Assembly (NCBI GenBank): GCA_023391835.1
Contig: JAEWAE010000024.1
Location: forward strand, 105,183-169,182
Reading direction: 5' to 3'
Length of the DNA: 64,000 bases
Source of the DNA: Bacillota bacterium
Lineage (GTDB): Bacteria > Bacillota > Clostridia > Oscillospirales > Ethanoligenentaceae
The notes under the pieces were generated by a model. That model ran no database searches. It was not told where the DNA came from and was given only the letters and a program-made list of their open reading frames with translations. Within the stretch, counting starts at the first letter, position 1; each line of letters opens with the position of its first letter. This document shows positions 35,134-44,200 of the stretch, piece after piece. Position numbers and translations under genes: made by a program.

Positions 35134-35682
35134 ATGACAAACGAACAGACGAAGAAGTCGGAATTCCGCCGGGCTTCCGCAATTCAGGGATTTGACATTG
35201 AACTCAACAAGGAAAAGCTGTCAAGAATCGACCGGATCGTTGACGGCTATGAAAAAAGAGTTGCTTCCCGTTTGGATGAGGAATATGAGTTTAACACAAA
35301 GTATTCGGACCGGATTGCCGATAAAGTGGCAGCTTTTGGTGGAAGCTGGGCGTTTATTATTGCTTTTGCCGTGTTCCTCTTTTTATGGATTTTAGTGAAC
35401 ATGCTGCCATTTCTGCCGGTCCATTTTGATCCGCACCCTTTCATTCTGCTAAACCTGATTCTGTCATTTATTGCGGCATTTCAGGCGCCGATTATCATGA
35501 TGAGTCAAAATCGTCAAGCCGCCCGGGATAAGCATGAATCGATTATTGATTTCGCTATCAATTATAAGGCGGAGCAGGAAATTGATGATGTTCAGCGTCA
35601 TCTGCATCGGATGGAAACCGAAATCGGTGAAATTGAGAGAATGCTTACTGAAATACAATCCGCCGCTAAAAAGTCAGATTGA
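35134..35682 (+). CDS. DUF1003 membrane protein
   Basis: A 182-residue protein. A charged N-terminus precedes two transmembrane helices (FIIAFAVFLFLWILVNML; FILLNLILSFIAAFQAPIIMMS) and the DUF1003 signature QNRQAARDKHESIIDFAINYKAE, followed by a C-terminal coiled coil. GGAGG sits 7 nt before the ATG at 35134. DUF1003 proteins are widespread bacterial membrane proteins of unclear function. Base composition is visibly more AT-rich than the neighbours, so it may have been acquired separately. Confidence 0.88.
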   Translation: MTNEQTKKSEFRRASAIQGFDIELNKEKLSRIDRIVDGYEKRVASRLDEEYEFNTKYSDRIADKVAAFGGSWAFIIAFAVFLFLWILVNMLPFLPVHFDPHPFILLNLILSFIAAFQAPIIMMSQNRQAARDKHESIIDFAINYKAEQEIDDVQRHLHRMETEIGEIERMLTEIQSAAKKSD

Positions 35683-35742
35683 TTTCATGCTGCCATGTCC
35701 GGGCAGGCCGATATTTTGGTGCAGATTTTCTAACGGGAATGG

Positions 35743-36023
35743 ATGGGTGCATTTTCCCATCGGTGGCGGAAATTATCCAAAATTCGATACGAGGGAAAGT
35801 ACCTCGGTGACCATCTCACGGTCGACTATTTCGCGGTTTCACTGCCGGATTTTCTGATTTTCGACGATGATCTCGACAAAAGGGGGGGGAGGTGCACTAG
35901 CGCTATCTCATCGGTCTTAAGTATCTCGGCCTCGGCAAAAAGGCGGAGGCTGTCGCCGAGTTCGGCAAAGCCCTGCGGTTTGATTCGAACCATCAGGGCC
36001 TCATCACGCATCAGAGGCAGTAA
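35743..36023 (+). pseudogene. C-terminal remnant of a DUF5107/TPR protein
   Basis: One frame reads HLTVDYFAVSLPDFLIFDDD then LDKRGG, ending at a G-rich tract near 35881-35890. Another frame continues with YLIGLKYLGLGKKAEAVAEF and ends GKALRFDSNHQG before TAA at 36021-36023. Together they match the C-terminal domain and final TPR of DUF5107 proteins, which occur with glycosidase genes. The frame change and missing N-terminus mark it as decayed. The rest of 35683-36262 has no other gene. Confidence 0.7.
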
Positions 36024-36206
36024 CCATACGACCGGTTTGTAAAACAGGCTCCGTTGTTTGCCCTGTGCCTACTTCTATTTATAGCAGATTCCAAGGGATG
36101 ACCCGATTTTGCATTTGAACCGGGGGCATTCCGTATTGCCCGTAGGTTTTTCTGACATTTTCAGACCTACTTAGCCTAACCCGTACAGGCGTGGGGCGGC
36201 CGATAC

Positions 36207-36263
36207 GAAACCATGGCCCGTGCCGTCAGTTGCGGCATGGGCCATGGTTTCGGCGGCTTTTTT
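36207..36263 (+). terminator. Strong hairpin at the left end of the island
   Basis: Arms 36207-36225 and 36233-36251 (core GAAACCATGGCCC / GGGCCATGGTTTC) pair over 19 bp with one mismatch. A plus-strand T-run follows at 36258-36263. The T-run abuts the stop codon of the last leftward island gene. Confidence 0.65.
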
Positions 36264-36544
36264 CATTTTTCTCGCGGGCTTTCCGAGCCGGATCGGAAAT
36301 AATCGTTGTAATTTTTATCAATGAGTGAATCGATATCGCCGTCGGCCTCGCCGGCTTCCTTTTCGGACTGCCCGATCTCGCTTTTGCCGTTTTTTTCGAT
36401 GGGAACGCTTTTCCCTTCCTGCAGATAGGCCTCGTAATTCCGGTCTAGGTCATCGTCCAGCCCAGACTCAGACGATTTTTCCACCGTCGGAACGTCACGA
36501 CCGATATCCGCAGATTCCCTTTCATTCTCACGAATTTCGCTCAT
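36263..36544 (-). CDS. Small acidic disordered protein with two NYxxY motifs
   Basis: A 93-residue, strongly charged protein with no predicted fold, helix pair or signal peptide. It contains two copies of a ~15-residue motif: DDLDRNYEAYLQEGK at 31-45 and SLIDKNYNDYFRSGS at 73-87. The same motif, in the form SELDDNYEAYLQDED, occurs near the N-terminus of the HNH toxin at 40532-41233, and both proteins begin MSEI. A good AAAAGGAG site precedes the ATG, so the gene is real. It ends the leftward island, 24 bp after the polytopic membrane gene. The shared motif suggests it binds the same partner as the toxin, as adaptor, decoy or stripped-down effector. Function unknown. Confidence 0.75.
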   Translation of the reverse strand: MSEIRENERESADIGRDVPTVEKSSESGLDDDLDRNYEAYLQEGKSVPIEKNGKSEIGQSEKEAGEADGDIDSLIDKNYNDYFRSGSESPREK

Positions 36545-36568
36545 GTGCCGTTCTCCTTTTCACCCGGC

Positions 36569-37336
36569 TTACCTGCCGGATGATGTCGACGCGGACGGTA
36601 CGTTCAGCACCACATTCTCATACAGGACGGCGATGAGCAGTACCGTCCCGATGATAATCAGATCGGGCGTATAGACGGAGGCATAGCCGAGCGCCTCTTT
36701 GAGAATAAACGCGTGATGATGCACATCCGCATATTTGGTCACAAGTACATATGCGGCTTTACTGGCAATATAATAGACCGCATACCCGATATATCCCGTA
36801 TAAAAATGATGTTGCTGGCTGATAACGATGCAAAGCAGCGCCACCGTGACGACACGCGCCACAATATAGAGAAAATCGTAATAGCCCAGATGAAGCGTAA
36901 AGATATTGAACAGAAAAAGGTTGATACCGTAGGTAAACATGCCAAAGCAAAAGGCAGGTCCCGACTGGAACCGGTAATAGTTGACGATAACGAGTGTCAT
37001 CACCAGGCCGGAGATCACATTTTCCGTCATCCAAAAATTGTTAAGCATCGTGGGCGGAACATTCCGATGCAGTACGGTGACTTCCGCCATTCGCCAAATC
37101 ACTGAGCAACTGTTGATCAGAGCCACGATGGCAATGGTCTTGACGAAGCTGATTTTTTTATCCTCGCCGACACTGGCCAGATACGCAAAAACGAGGATAC
37201 CGAGCCCGATGAAAAAGCCCTCAACGGAAAAATAGGTGTGAAATAGTTTCTCATAATAGCTCCCATTAAGGAAATAGCTGTTCTGTGCTGCCAATCGCAC
37301 GAGATAGGCCATGAGAGCATGGAAAAAAGCAATCAT
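36569..37336 (-). CDS. Polytopic membrane protein of unknown function
   Basis: A 255-residue protein with about seven hydrophobic helices (for example FFIGLGILVFAYLAS, VISGLVMTLVIVNYY, IVARVVTVALLCIVISQ, LIIIGTVLLIAVLYENVVL). I do not recognise the family. Its start overlaps the stop of the 71-residue membrane protein gene (ATGA, 37333-37336), so the two are translationally coupled. Its place beside a membrane-anchored GTPase and a HerA ATPase makes it a candidate channel or anchor of the island machine; this is inference. Confidence 0.8.
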   Translation of the reverse strand: MIAFFHALMAYLVRLAAQNSYFLNGSYYEKLFHTYFSVEGFFIGLGILVFAYLASVGEDKKISFVKTIAIVALINSCSVIWRMAEVTVLHRNVPPTMLNNFWMTENVISGLVMTLVIVNYYRFQSGPAFCFGMFTYGINLFLFNIFTLHLGYYDFLYIVARVVTVALLCIVISQQHHFYTGYIGYAVYYIASKAAYVLVTKYADVHHHAFILKEALGYASVYTPDLIIIGTVLLIAVLYENVVLNVPSASTSSGR

Positions 37337-37548
37337 CTGGTCCGGCCTCCCCTCTGCCTGTAAACCGCCCGATAGGCGCCAACCGTATTTTTTACCGCGA
37401 CGCCAAACCCGAATACAACGCCCACCGCGATCACGGCGACGGCGATGATCGGGATCACCACTGCGAAAATATCGTAGAGGATGTTTGTGGCAACCATAGT
37501 CAGCCCGGCAATTACGACCAATAGTATAATATACAGGATAACTTCCAT
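37333..37548 (-). CDS. Small two-helix membrane protein paired with a GTPase
   Basis: A 71-residue protein, almost entirely two hydrophobic helices (ILYIILLVVIAGLTMVA; IPIIAVAVIAVGVVFGFGVA) with a basic C-terminus (YRQRGGRTR). It resembles in size, helix layout and glycine-rich second helix the 71-residue protein at 57622-57837. Each lies directly beside one of the two paralogous membrane GTPases. An AAGGAG site overlaps the GTPase stop, 2 bp away. It likely binds the GTPase membrane segment. Confidence 0.78.
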   Translation of the reverse strand: MEVILYIILLVVIAGLTMVATNILYDIFAVVIPIIAVAVIAVGVVFGFGVAVKNTVGAYRAVYRQRGGRTR

Positions 37549-37550
37549 AC

Positions 37551-39038
37551 TTACAGCTCCTTCGCCGCGTTTTTCAGTACGGGTGTCCGGCTAAAGCTCC
37601 GGTCCCCCAGCAGCGCGCCTAGGGACTTATCCGCCTTCCGAATGATCCACTCCATGGGGTCAGAAACGCCCGACGGCCGATACTCCCCGTGATCTCTGGC
37701 GTGGCCGATGGCGCTGCAGACAAAAAAGCGGTTATCCCTAAACTGAATGTCGATGGTGTTGACAAAGCTCTGCATGCCGTTTTCAATAAGGAATTCCCGG
37801 CAACGGAAATCCATGGCGTCGTCATCCGGGATCTCTTTCTTCCCCGCGTATTTTTCCTTGATCTGTCGGAGCCTTCCGGCTGAAAATTCCTCGCCCAGCC
37901 CGGCCGAGTCCGCCTTGCCGATCACCACCGCCAGCGGCACCCGGGCCATCTTACGGTCCGACAAGCCGGTGACGGCACGCAGCTTATTGATAAAGACATT
38001 GATGATCCCATTGATATCCGCTTTGCCGATGCCCGCCAAGTCTTCGGGCGCCATTCGCTTCTCGTACCTATACCGCACGGAAGGAATGGAAAACGGGTCG
38101 AGAATCAGCACGATTCCCTGACAGTATTCATACTGCTTCTGCACCTCGTTTTCGCTGCTGTCGGTGAATACCTCGCCCGCAATATCATACACATGGATCA
38201 GCCGCTCGGGATGGAGCCGGGGATGTTTAACAAAAAAGCTGAATGACACGGAACTGGCCATATGGATATCCTGCGGCCGGTCCGTCATCCGGGTGGCGCC
38301 CGAGTCGTAATCGTTGCGAATTTCCGCGTATATTTTTTGCTTGGCGGCGTTGTACTGCTCGATGCGAAGCCCCCGCGCCGGGGCCGTTTTTTCGATGAAA
38401 TCCCGGGAAAACGCAGTGATAAACGCCGTCTTTCCCACTGAACGCCCGCCGACGATCGGCACGCACAGCGGACGGCTCTCGCGGTCGAAAAGGATGGTGA
38501 CCCGGCCGTTTTTCGCGCACACGGGGCATTTGGCCGTCAGCTTCCGCCGGCCGTTGAAGAATGTGGTGGGCAGCTTCCGGCCACAATTGCAGGTGCGGTG
38601 CAGGATGCCGTACTTACCGGGGGTCAGGTTGGTATGCTCCGCACCGCACTGGGGGCAGATATAGACCGGGATCAGAAAATTCGATTTGCACTCGTTACAC
38701 GCGGTGAATATCTTCTTGTGGATCAGATAATATCGGTCGAACAGCCACACCAGCGTGAAGCCGATATAGATGAGCATGAAGAAGAAAGCCAATACCAGTA
38801 GCGTTGCCAGACTGATGGCGGCCGAAAAGATTGTCCCGAAAACAATTACGGACAGGGAGCAGAACAGCCGCCACACCCCTTTGAACGACATCAAGCCGTA
38901 CGTCTCGTACTGGTCATGATATTGTTTGGACGTCTGTGCGTTCACTGTCCACAGGGTCCGGATGGCATTGGCCACATCCCGGTAGCCCTGGTCGAAAAAA
39001 TAACTTACCTTGGCCGGCTGACGGCTTATACTCTTCAT
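37551..39038 (-). CDS. Membrane-anchored zinc-ribbon TRAFAC-type GTPase (paralogue 2)
   Basis: A 495-residue protein. Two transmembrane helices at about 60-100 are followed by zinc-ribbon cysteine pairs (FTACNECK, ICPQCGAEH, RTCNCG, KCPVCAK). The GTPase domain has P-loop GGRSVGKTAF at 198-207, switch-II-like VYDIAGEVF and the G4 motif VIGKADSAG. It is close to the GTPase at 56113-57585 over the whole length, including FFNGRRKL and TRMTDRPQDI, so the two are duplicates. The order and motifs match the double-GTPase (DO-GTPase) proteins of GAP1-type conflict systems. The start at 39038 is supported by GAGGTGG 6 nt upstream. It should sit on the cytoplasmic face of the membrane. Confidence 0.82.
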   Translation of the reverse strand: MKSISRQPAKVSYFFDQGYRDVANAIRTLWTVNAQTSKQYHDQYETYGLMSFKGVWRLFCSLSVIVFGTIFSAAISLATLLVLAFFFMLIYIGFTLVWLFDRYYLIHKKIFTACNECKSNFLIPVYICPQCGAEHTNLTPGKYGILHRTCNCGRKLPTTFFNGRRKLTAKCPVCAKNGRVTILFDRESRPLCVPIVGGRSVGKTAFITAFSRDFIEKTAPARGLRIEQYNAAKQKIYAEIRNDYDSGATRMTDRPQDIHMASSVSFSFFVKHPRLHPERLIHVYDIAGEVFTDSSENEVQKQYEYCQGIVLILDPFSIPSVRYRYEKRMAPEDLAGIGKADINGIINVFINKLRAVTGLSDRKMARVPLAVVIGKADSAGLGEEFSAGRLRQIKEKYAGKKEIPDDDAMDFRCREFLIENGMQSFVNTIDIQFRDNRFFVCSAIGHARDHGEYRPSGVSDPMEWIIRKADKSLGALLGDRSFSRTPVLKNAAKEL

Positions 39039-39073
39039 CTTTATCCACCTCAAACGATCGACTCTTCCATGGA

Positions 39074-40096
39074 TCATATAAATCGGGAAAAAAAGCAGCG
39101 CGTATTGGCATTCCATCGGTACCGGATTTCCACTTTTCCCCGGGCGGCCGCCACATGCAGCAGGAGCTCCGCCAGCCTCCGGTCAGCCGGCTCCGGCACG
39201 GCTATATTCCGCGAGATCTTCAACCGGATCACCCGAACCCCCCGCCGGATATCCCGGCGAAAAATATCTTCCGCCTGCGCCATGTTGTTGGCAAAACAGC
39301 TGGCGGCTACGTAATAATTGCCGCGGCTGTCGTCGCAGAGCGGCGCGGCGCGGATATCCCAACGATGGTCACCGAGAAGATCGTCATCCGAAACGCAGAA
39401 ATATTCATAGGAAAATTCTCTCTCCTGCGCATAAAGGTTGATGTCCCATGTGGCGTCCAGATGATAGAAACGGCGGCCGATCTCCACGATATTCCAGGTA
39501 TGGTCCCCCCACACCCCCCGTCGGGAAAGTGCCTCGCCGGGAACCATCATAGCGGGGATATGGAAGGACCGCGCGATCAGCGCCAATGCCGCCGCTATGC
39601 CGTCGCACACCGCCCGCCCGTTCACCAGTGCACCGTAGGCACTGTGGGAATCAGGATTTTTGCTTTTCGCACCGGCAAACCGGGCGGCCTCCCGCTCATC
39701 ATAGGTCACGTGCCGCTGCAGGAATTCGGCGGCGCCGATGAGGATATCTCTCTGATCCGACGGAATACGGCGTCGGATGCATGAAACCGCGTCCGCCAGC
39801 GCCGCCGTAAGCTCACCGGTCATCCGCCTGGCCCGACCGGTCGTTTGGCAGCCGCTCAGATGCAGTCGGCGGCCGCCGGACGGATATGTGACCCATCGCA
39901 CCTTTGTGCGGTCGAAACAGATAAGCTCCGGGTGATCCCCCAGCACCGTGCGGAACACCCGGAGCAGATCCACGGCCGGTTCCGCTGCGGAACAATCCAC
40001 CGTGGCCGCGCCCTGTTCCAGTGCTGGCGAGAGGATACGGTAGGCTGCCTGCTCCGAGTCATTGAGCTGTTGATAGCCGATGCCGCCGTTTTCCAC
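39074..40096 (-). CDS. Transglutaminase-like cysteine protease-fold protein
   Basis: A 340-residue protein with an intact transglutaminase-like catalytic triad: Cys164 in GRAVCDGIAAAL, His199 in WGDHTWNIVEI and Asp214 in YHLDATWD. The core occupies about residues 120-225 and is preceded by a ~110-residue domain I do not recognise. Bacterial members act as peptidases, amidases or cross-linking enzymes. There is no signal peptide, so it is cytoplasmic unless carried out by the island machine. It begins 9 bp after the immunity gene. It could process the toxin or modify a target; this is inference. Confidence 0.8.
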   Translation of the reverse strand: MENGGIGYQQLNDSEQAAYRILSPALEQGAATVDCSAAEPAVDLLRVFRTVLGDHPELICFDRTKVRWVTYPSGGRRLHLSGCQTTGRARRMTGELTAALADAVSCIRRRIPSDQRDILIGAAEFLQRHVTYDEREAARFAGAKSKNPDSHSAYGALVNGRAVCDGIAAALALIARSFHIPAMMVPGEALSRRGVWGDHTWNIVEIGRRFYHLDATWDINLYAQEREFSYEYFCVSDDDLLGDHRWDIRAAPLCDDSRGNYYVAASCFANNMAQAEDIFRRDIRRGVRVIRLKISRNIAVPEPADRRLAELLLHVAAARGKVEIRYRWNANTRCFFSRFI

Positions 40097-40105
40097 CTCG
40101 GCGCC

Positions 40106-40513
40106 TCAGTCGTACAACGCGGCCAGAAATTCGTCAAACGACCGGGCAACCGACTCAATCCGACCGGTCTCATGGTTCCAGAAAACAATCCGGTCGTTTC
40201 CGCCATCAAAGCAAATAAGATTGCCGAAATTGTCGATGGCAAAGGGGATATAGGCTTTCCCCAGATCCGCCTTGACCCATTTGCTCATTTCCCAGATATT
40301 ATCCTTGTCCTCCCGGTTAAACGACAGGAGTGACTTGACGGCCCGCTCTTTCGCCTGATCCGTGTCGAACGCTTCGAGAGACGGCCGCCCGCCATTGTGT
40401 GCCTTCACACAGGCCTTGAAGGAGTCCGGAAACGTGTAAACCATCGCTGTTTCAAAATTCTCAATCAGGCCCGGGCTTCTGAGAGGCTTGACGTATTTCC
40501 ATGTGATATCCAT
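40106..40513 (-). CDS. SMI1/KNR4 (SUKH)-family immunity protein
   Basis: A 135-residue protein with the SUKH pattern. It opens with an aromatic-rich stretch (WKYVKPL) and has the diagnostic FPDSFKACVKAHNGG segment (the normal form is LP-x-x-Y/F-x-x-F-x-x-x-NGG). The core is KAYIPFAIDNFGNLICFD, with FWNHETG and the terminal SFDEFLAALYD helix following. SUKH proteins are classic immunity partners of polymorphic toxins, especially nucleases. It lies 18 bp downstream of the HNH toxin gene, exactly where an immunity gene belongs. ATG 40513 is chosen over GTG 40519 from the spacing of AAAGGA. Confidence 0.85.
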   Translation of the reverse strand: MDITWKYVKPLRSPGLIENFETAMVYTFPDSFKACVKAHNGGRPSLEAFDTDQAKERAVKSLLSFNREDKDNIWEMSKWVKADLGKAYIPFAIDNFGNLICFDGGNDRIVFWNHETGRIESVARSFDEFLAALYD

Positions 40514-40531
40514 ATCCACTCATCCTTTCCG

Positions 40532-41233
40532 CTATCGGTTCTCCGTCCCGCCGCCCCACAGGGAGCGACCGCCGGTATGGCCCGTCTGCTGATGCGTCCC
40601 GGTGTCCACCAGCTGCATCTTTCCCTCTTCCACGTCGTGGTGCCAAGTGTAGCCGTCGGGGGTGTCACCATTTTCAATCTGCTCGAGTGCCTCGTCGCTA
40701 AACCGGCTCCGCAGCGCCGGATCGTCGGCCGCCGCTAGGCTCAGTTGGGAATTGCACTCCTTGAACTGCTTGCGGTCGGTAGACTCATACATATCCTTGG
40801 GCAACTGGGCGTCGTACTCACTTTGAAACTCCGGTGCCACCACCTCATAGGTGCGCCCCTCCACCTCCACCTGCTTTTGCACGAACGGCACGCCGGTCTC
40901 GGGATGCTGGGAGCCCGCAAGCTCCTCGTTGCGGCATTTCATCCGTATGGGCGCGTCCGTCTCGCCGACCTCAGCCGATTCATCCGGCTTTTCCACTCGC
41001 TGTGCTTCGACCGTCTCCGCCGCCGATGTGCTCCCGGCCTCAGGCTCCTCCCGCGGCCGATCCTTATTGCCCGGAAGCCCGGCGTCGTCCTCATCCTGCA
41101 GATAGGCCTCATAGTTGTCGTCGAGCTCCGAATCCATCTCCCGGCTCTCCGTCGTCTCGGTCTGCGCCTCCGGCGCTTCCGGCGCGTCCGTTTCCGTCTC
41201 AAGGGCACTCTCCGTCTCGTGAATTTCAGACAT
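40532..41233 (-). CDS. HNH/Endonuclease VII-fold (WHH) nuclease toxin with motif-bearing N-terminus
   Basis: A 233-residue protein. Residues 1-100 are acidic and disordered and contain SELDDNYEAYLQDED (36-50), shared with the 93-residue protein at 36263-36544. The C-terminal ~110 residues match the WHH group of HNH/Endo VII nuclease toxins. Trp197-His198-His199 follow DGYT, then GKMQLVDTGTHQQTGHTGG and SLWGGG close the domain. These toxins cut DNA and are the C-terminal warheads of polymorphic toxins. No signal peptide, WXG, LXG or TAT leader is present, so delivery must use something else, plausibly this island. ATG 41233 gives the same MSEI start as the small relative. A SUKH immunity gene follows. 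Confidence 0.85.
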   Translation of the reverse strand: MSEIHETESALETETDAPEAPEAQTETTESREMDSELDDNYEAYLQDEDDAGLPGNKDRPREEPEAGSTSAAETVEAQRVEKPDESAEVGETDAPIRMKCRNEELAGSQHPETGVPFVQKQVEVEGRTYEVVAPEFQSEYDAQLPKDMYESTDRKQFKECNSQLSLAAADDPALRSRFSDEALEQIENGDTPDGYTWHHDVEEGKMQLVDTGTHQQTGHTGGRSLWGGGTENR

Positions 41234-41287
41234 GCTCACCACCTGCCTTTCCGCATGTTGTCATCGGCCGACCGTCCCGCTTTTGAA

Positions 41288-44200
41288 TCATGCCGGCTTA
41301 GCCCTCCTCCCGACGCACAGCAGCGCCAGCTTATACCGGCGGTTGTCTGTCTCCCGGCTGATCTTGGCCAGCAGCGTTTGTATAAAGACAGCCTCCCGGG
41401 TGGGTTCATCATAAAAATCGGCATACTCGGCCAGATGGTCGCAGATGCAGCGTTTCCACCTCATGCACTGTGCACGGACGTCGTCGGTGAGCTCGGACTT
41501 TTTTCGGATCATGGGCGGAAGCTCCTCCTCAAACATCCGATAGAGGCCGTCACAGTTCATCAAGTCGAGCAGCAGCCGAGCGAACGCCAGCTTCCGCATG
41601 CCCGTCTGTCGCTTCTTCTGGTAATCCCACAACAGATGGCGGCAACGGGTCTTGACGAATTCAGGCACATCCGCGCCGTCAACGATGGGGTTGAGCCACG
41701 ACAGGTTGAATTCGCCGGTTTTGTCTTGCTCGATCAGCTCAGCCAGCAAATCGCCCACCAGGGCGAGTCTCGGCTTCCTATCCCGAACTTTTGCCGCCGA
41801 CACCTCGTAGGTGGCGGAGCTCCGATCGATTTTTGCGAGCACGGCCTCCAGCCAATTATTCTGGTAAATGACGGCGACGCCTTTGTCCAACCGGCTCAAT
41901 TGGGCGATCTGGGCATTGCTCAGGCCGATGGAGCGCCCCACCGCCTCGCCGTCGCCGGCCTCCGGCAGACGCATGATGATCTTGGTATTGGTGTTTTTTA
42001 TGGCGGAAATATCCACTGCCGAGGGGGACTGATCCACGATGAGGAAGCCCTCACCATACGTACGCATTTCGGCGATGGAATTGCTGATCATCTCCACCGA
42101 TTTCCCCTGCAAATTTGCGGACTCCTGCCCCTGCTCGGTGGACGTGCGTTTGAGAAGATTGTGCGCCTCTTCCAGCACCGTGACATGCCGGATTGGCAGA
42201 TTGGTTCCCGACGACGCGGACTGTCGGTACTCGCCGAGCTTGAGGATAAGCACGCCCATCAGCAGCGCCTTAGTCTCCGCCGAGCCGATGCGACTCAGGT
42301 CAACCACCGTGTTTTCGTCGAACAGCACCTCGTCCGGTACCCCGTCGCTCACGAATATCTGACCGAGCAGACCGTTGGTCAGCGACTCCACGCGGGTGAC
42401 CAGGGAACCAATGTAGTCCCCCTTGGTTTCAGCGGAAAACTGGGACTCGCCGAGCAGCCGCGGCAAAATCCGGACGATATCGCCGAACGTCGGATATCGG
42501 CCGTTGCCCTTATTGATGTAAAGTGAATGGTTCAGATCCCAGCCGTGATTGACATAGGCCCGCTCGAATGCTGCCTTTAGCAGTGCCGGCATCGCCGCAT
42601 ACAGCGGCCAGCAGGCGCTGAATATCTCAATCAGGCGATCCAGATGCTCGAGCACATGGACTTTTTCCGGGAAAGCGAAGGGGTTGAGCCCGAGCATCTC
42701 ATAATACTTCGGGTTGGTCGTGAAAATATGAATGCCAGGCAGACCGCCGAATGCGAGTTTATATTCGCCTTTGGCCGGCTCGATCACCAGGAACCGGACG
42801 TGGTTCCTTTGGGCAATCAGCTCATCGAGGATCTTATAAGTGGTATTGGATTTGCCCGAGCCGGTAGAGCCGGTGATAAAGCAGTGGGCCGACAGGCTTT
42901 CCACATCGAGACTCACTCGGTTATGGGGAAAGACCTCGCCCATATGATAGATAGCGCCGATATCCACCCGGCGATTCCCCTCGGATTCCCGGGTGAAAAC
43001 ATTGCGGCCGAATTCGGCGGAAACGATAGACGTTACCCCGCTGACCGATTTACGCGGCACGCCCATCAGAATGGGCAACTCCACGCCGCTGATAAGGCTG
43101 GCGGGCGTAACCGTCTGTGCGGAGTAGCCGGCTTCCGCCTGCGGGGGGTGGTAGGTGAAACGAGGATGGACGCCGTAGCGCAGATAATCCAGCACAGTCA
43201 GGCTTTTGGCGGCATTCTCGTACTCGTTGCCCCAAAGGTTGATGAAGGAATTTTCCACGCTGGTCTGCTCCCCGGCCACCAGCGCCTTATAGGTGTTGGC
43301 GGCCACAAGAGACACTTCGGTATTATTCGCAATGAAATAGCAGGCGCTGTTCCACAGGCCGTAGGCTTCGCAGCTCTTTATCCGGTCAAGCTGCTCGTCG
43401 ATTTTTTTCAGCAGTTCCTGTACGGTCTTGTTCTGGCGTGTAACGGCTAGCGTCGACGTGTTGCCTCTGGTGGTCGTGGTGGTTGTGGATGTTGTCTTCC
43501 CGGTGGTTTCCGTGTCGGAGCGGGTGGCCGTATGGCCGGTCGAAGAGCCGCTATAGGTGCCTTTCGACGACCCACGGCCGGCACCGGAGTTGTGGCCCAG
43601 CCCGAAAAAGGAAAAGCTGCTGCCGTGACTGTGGGAATAATTTACACCCGTATTCATGCCACTGTTCTCACCGGCGGTATCACTGATGCCCTCGTTGACG
43701 GCTTGGGAAAAGCTATCGCTCATCCCGGCGGCGACGGATTCGCTGTCGTTTTCGCCATAGGTCAGGTTCACCTGCGCACACTGGGACAAGGCGGTATACA
43801 GGTCCTCATACCCGCGTTTTTTCCTCTCAAGCTCCGCCTTGCCCAGCGGCGAAGCGATAAACACCGCCGTATAAGTCTCGCCGCTCATGGAGTCGATAAA
43901 TTTTTCCAGCCCCTGCACAAACCGATTTTTGTCTTCATCCCGTACGCCGGGCACGATCGACACAGCCGAGACGGCCATATTGGCGTATTGGGCGGGAATG
44001 CGCCCCTCCATCAGGGCCTCGACGCGCGCGGATTCCTGCTCCCGGATCTCGATGCCCGGGAAATTGCCCCGCAGGCTTTTCTGCAGAATAGCCCTGGCCA
44101 CATTGGGCTGTCGGGTGTCCCGTGTGCCCAGGTAGAAACGGACGCCGCCCGGGTCGCTGAAAAGCACCAAAAGTGCCGTGCTGCCGAAGTTGGAAAGCGC

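Noticed and set aside
35975..36000. A tRNA T-arm-like GATTCGAACC stretch
   Set aside because: No acceptor, D or anticodon arms around it; it is part of the DUF5107/TPR remnant.
40745..42526. A 593-residue plus-strand frame opposite the toxin and HerA genes
   Set aside because: It spans two genes on the other strand and shows only Leu/His/Arg-rich shadow composition; the minus-strand frames carry catalytic motifs.
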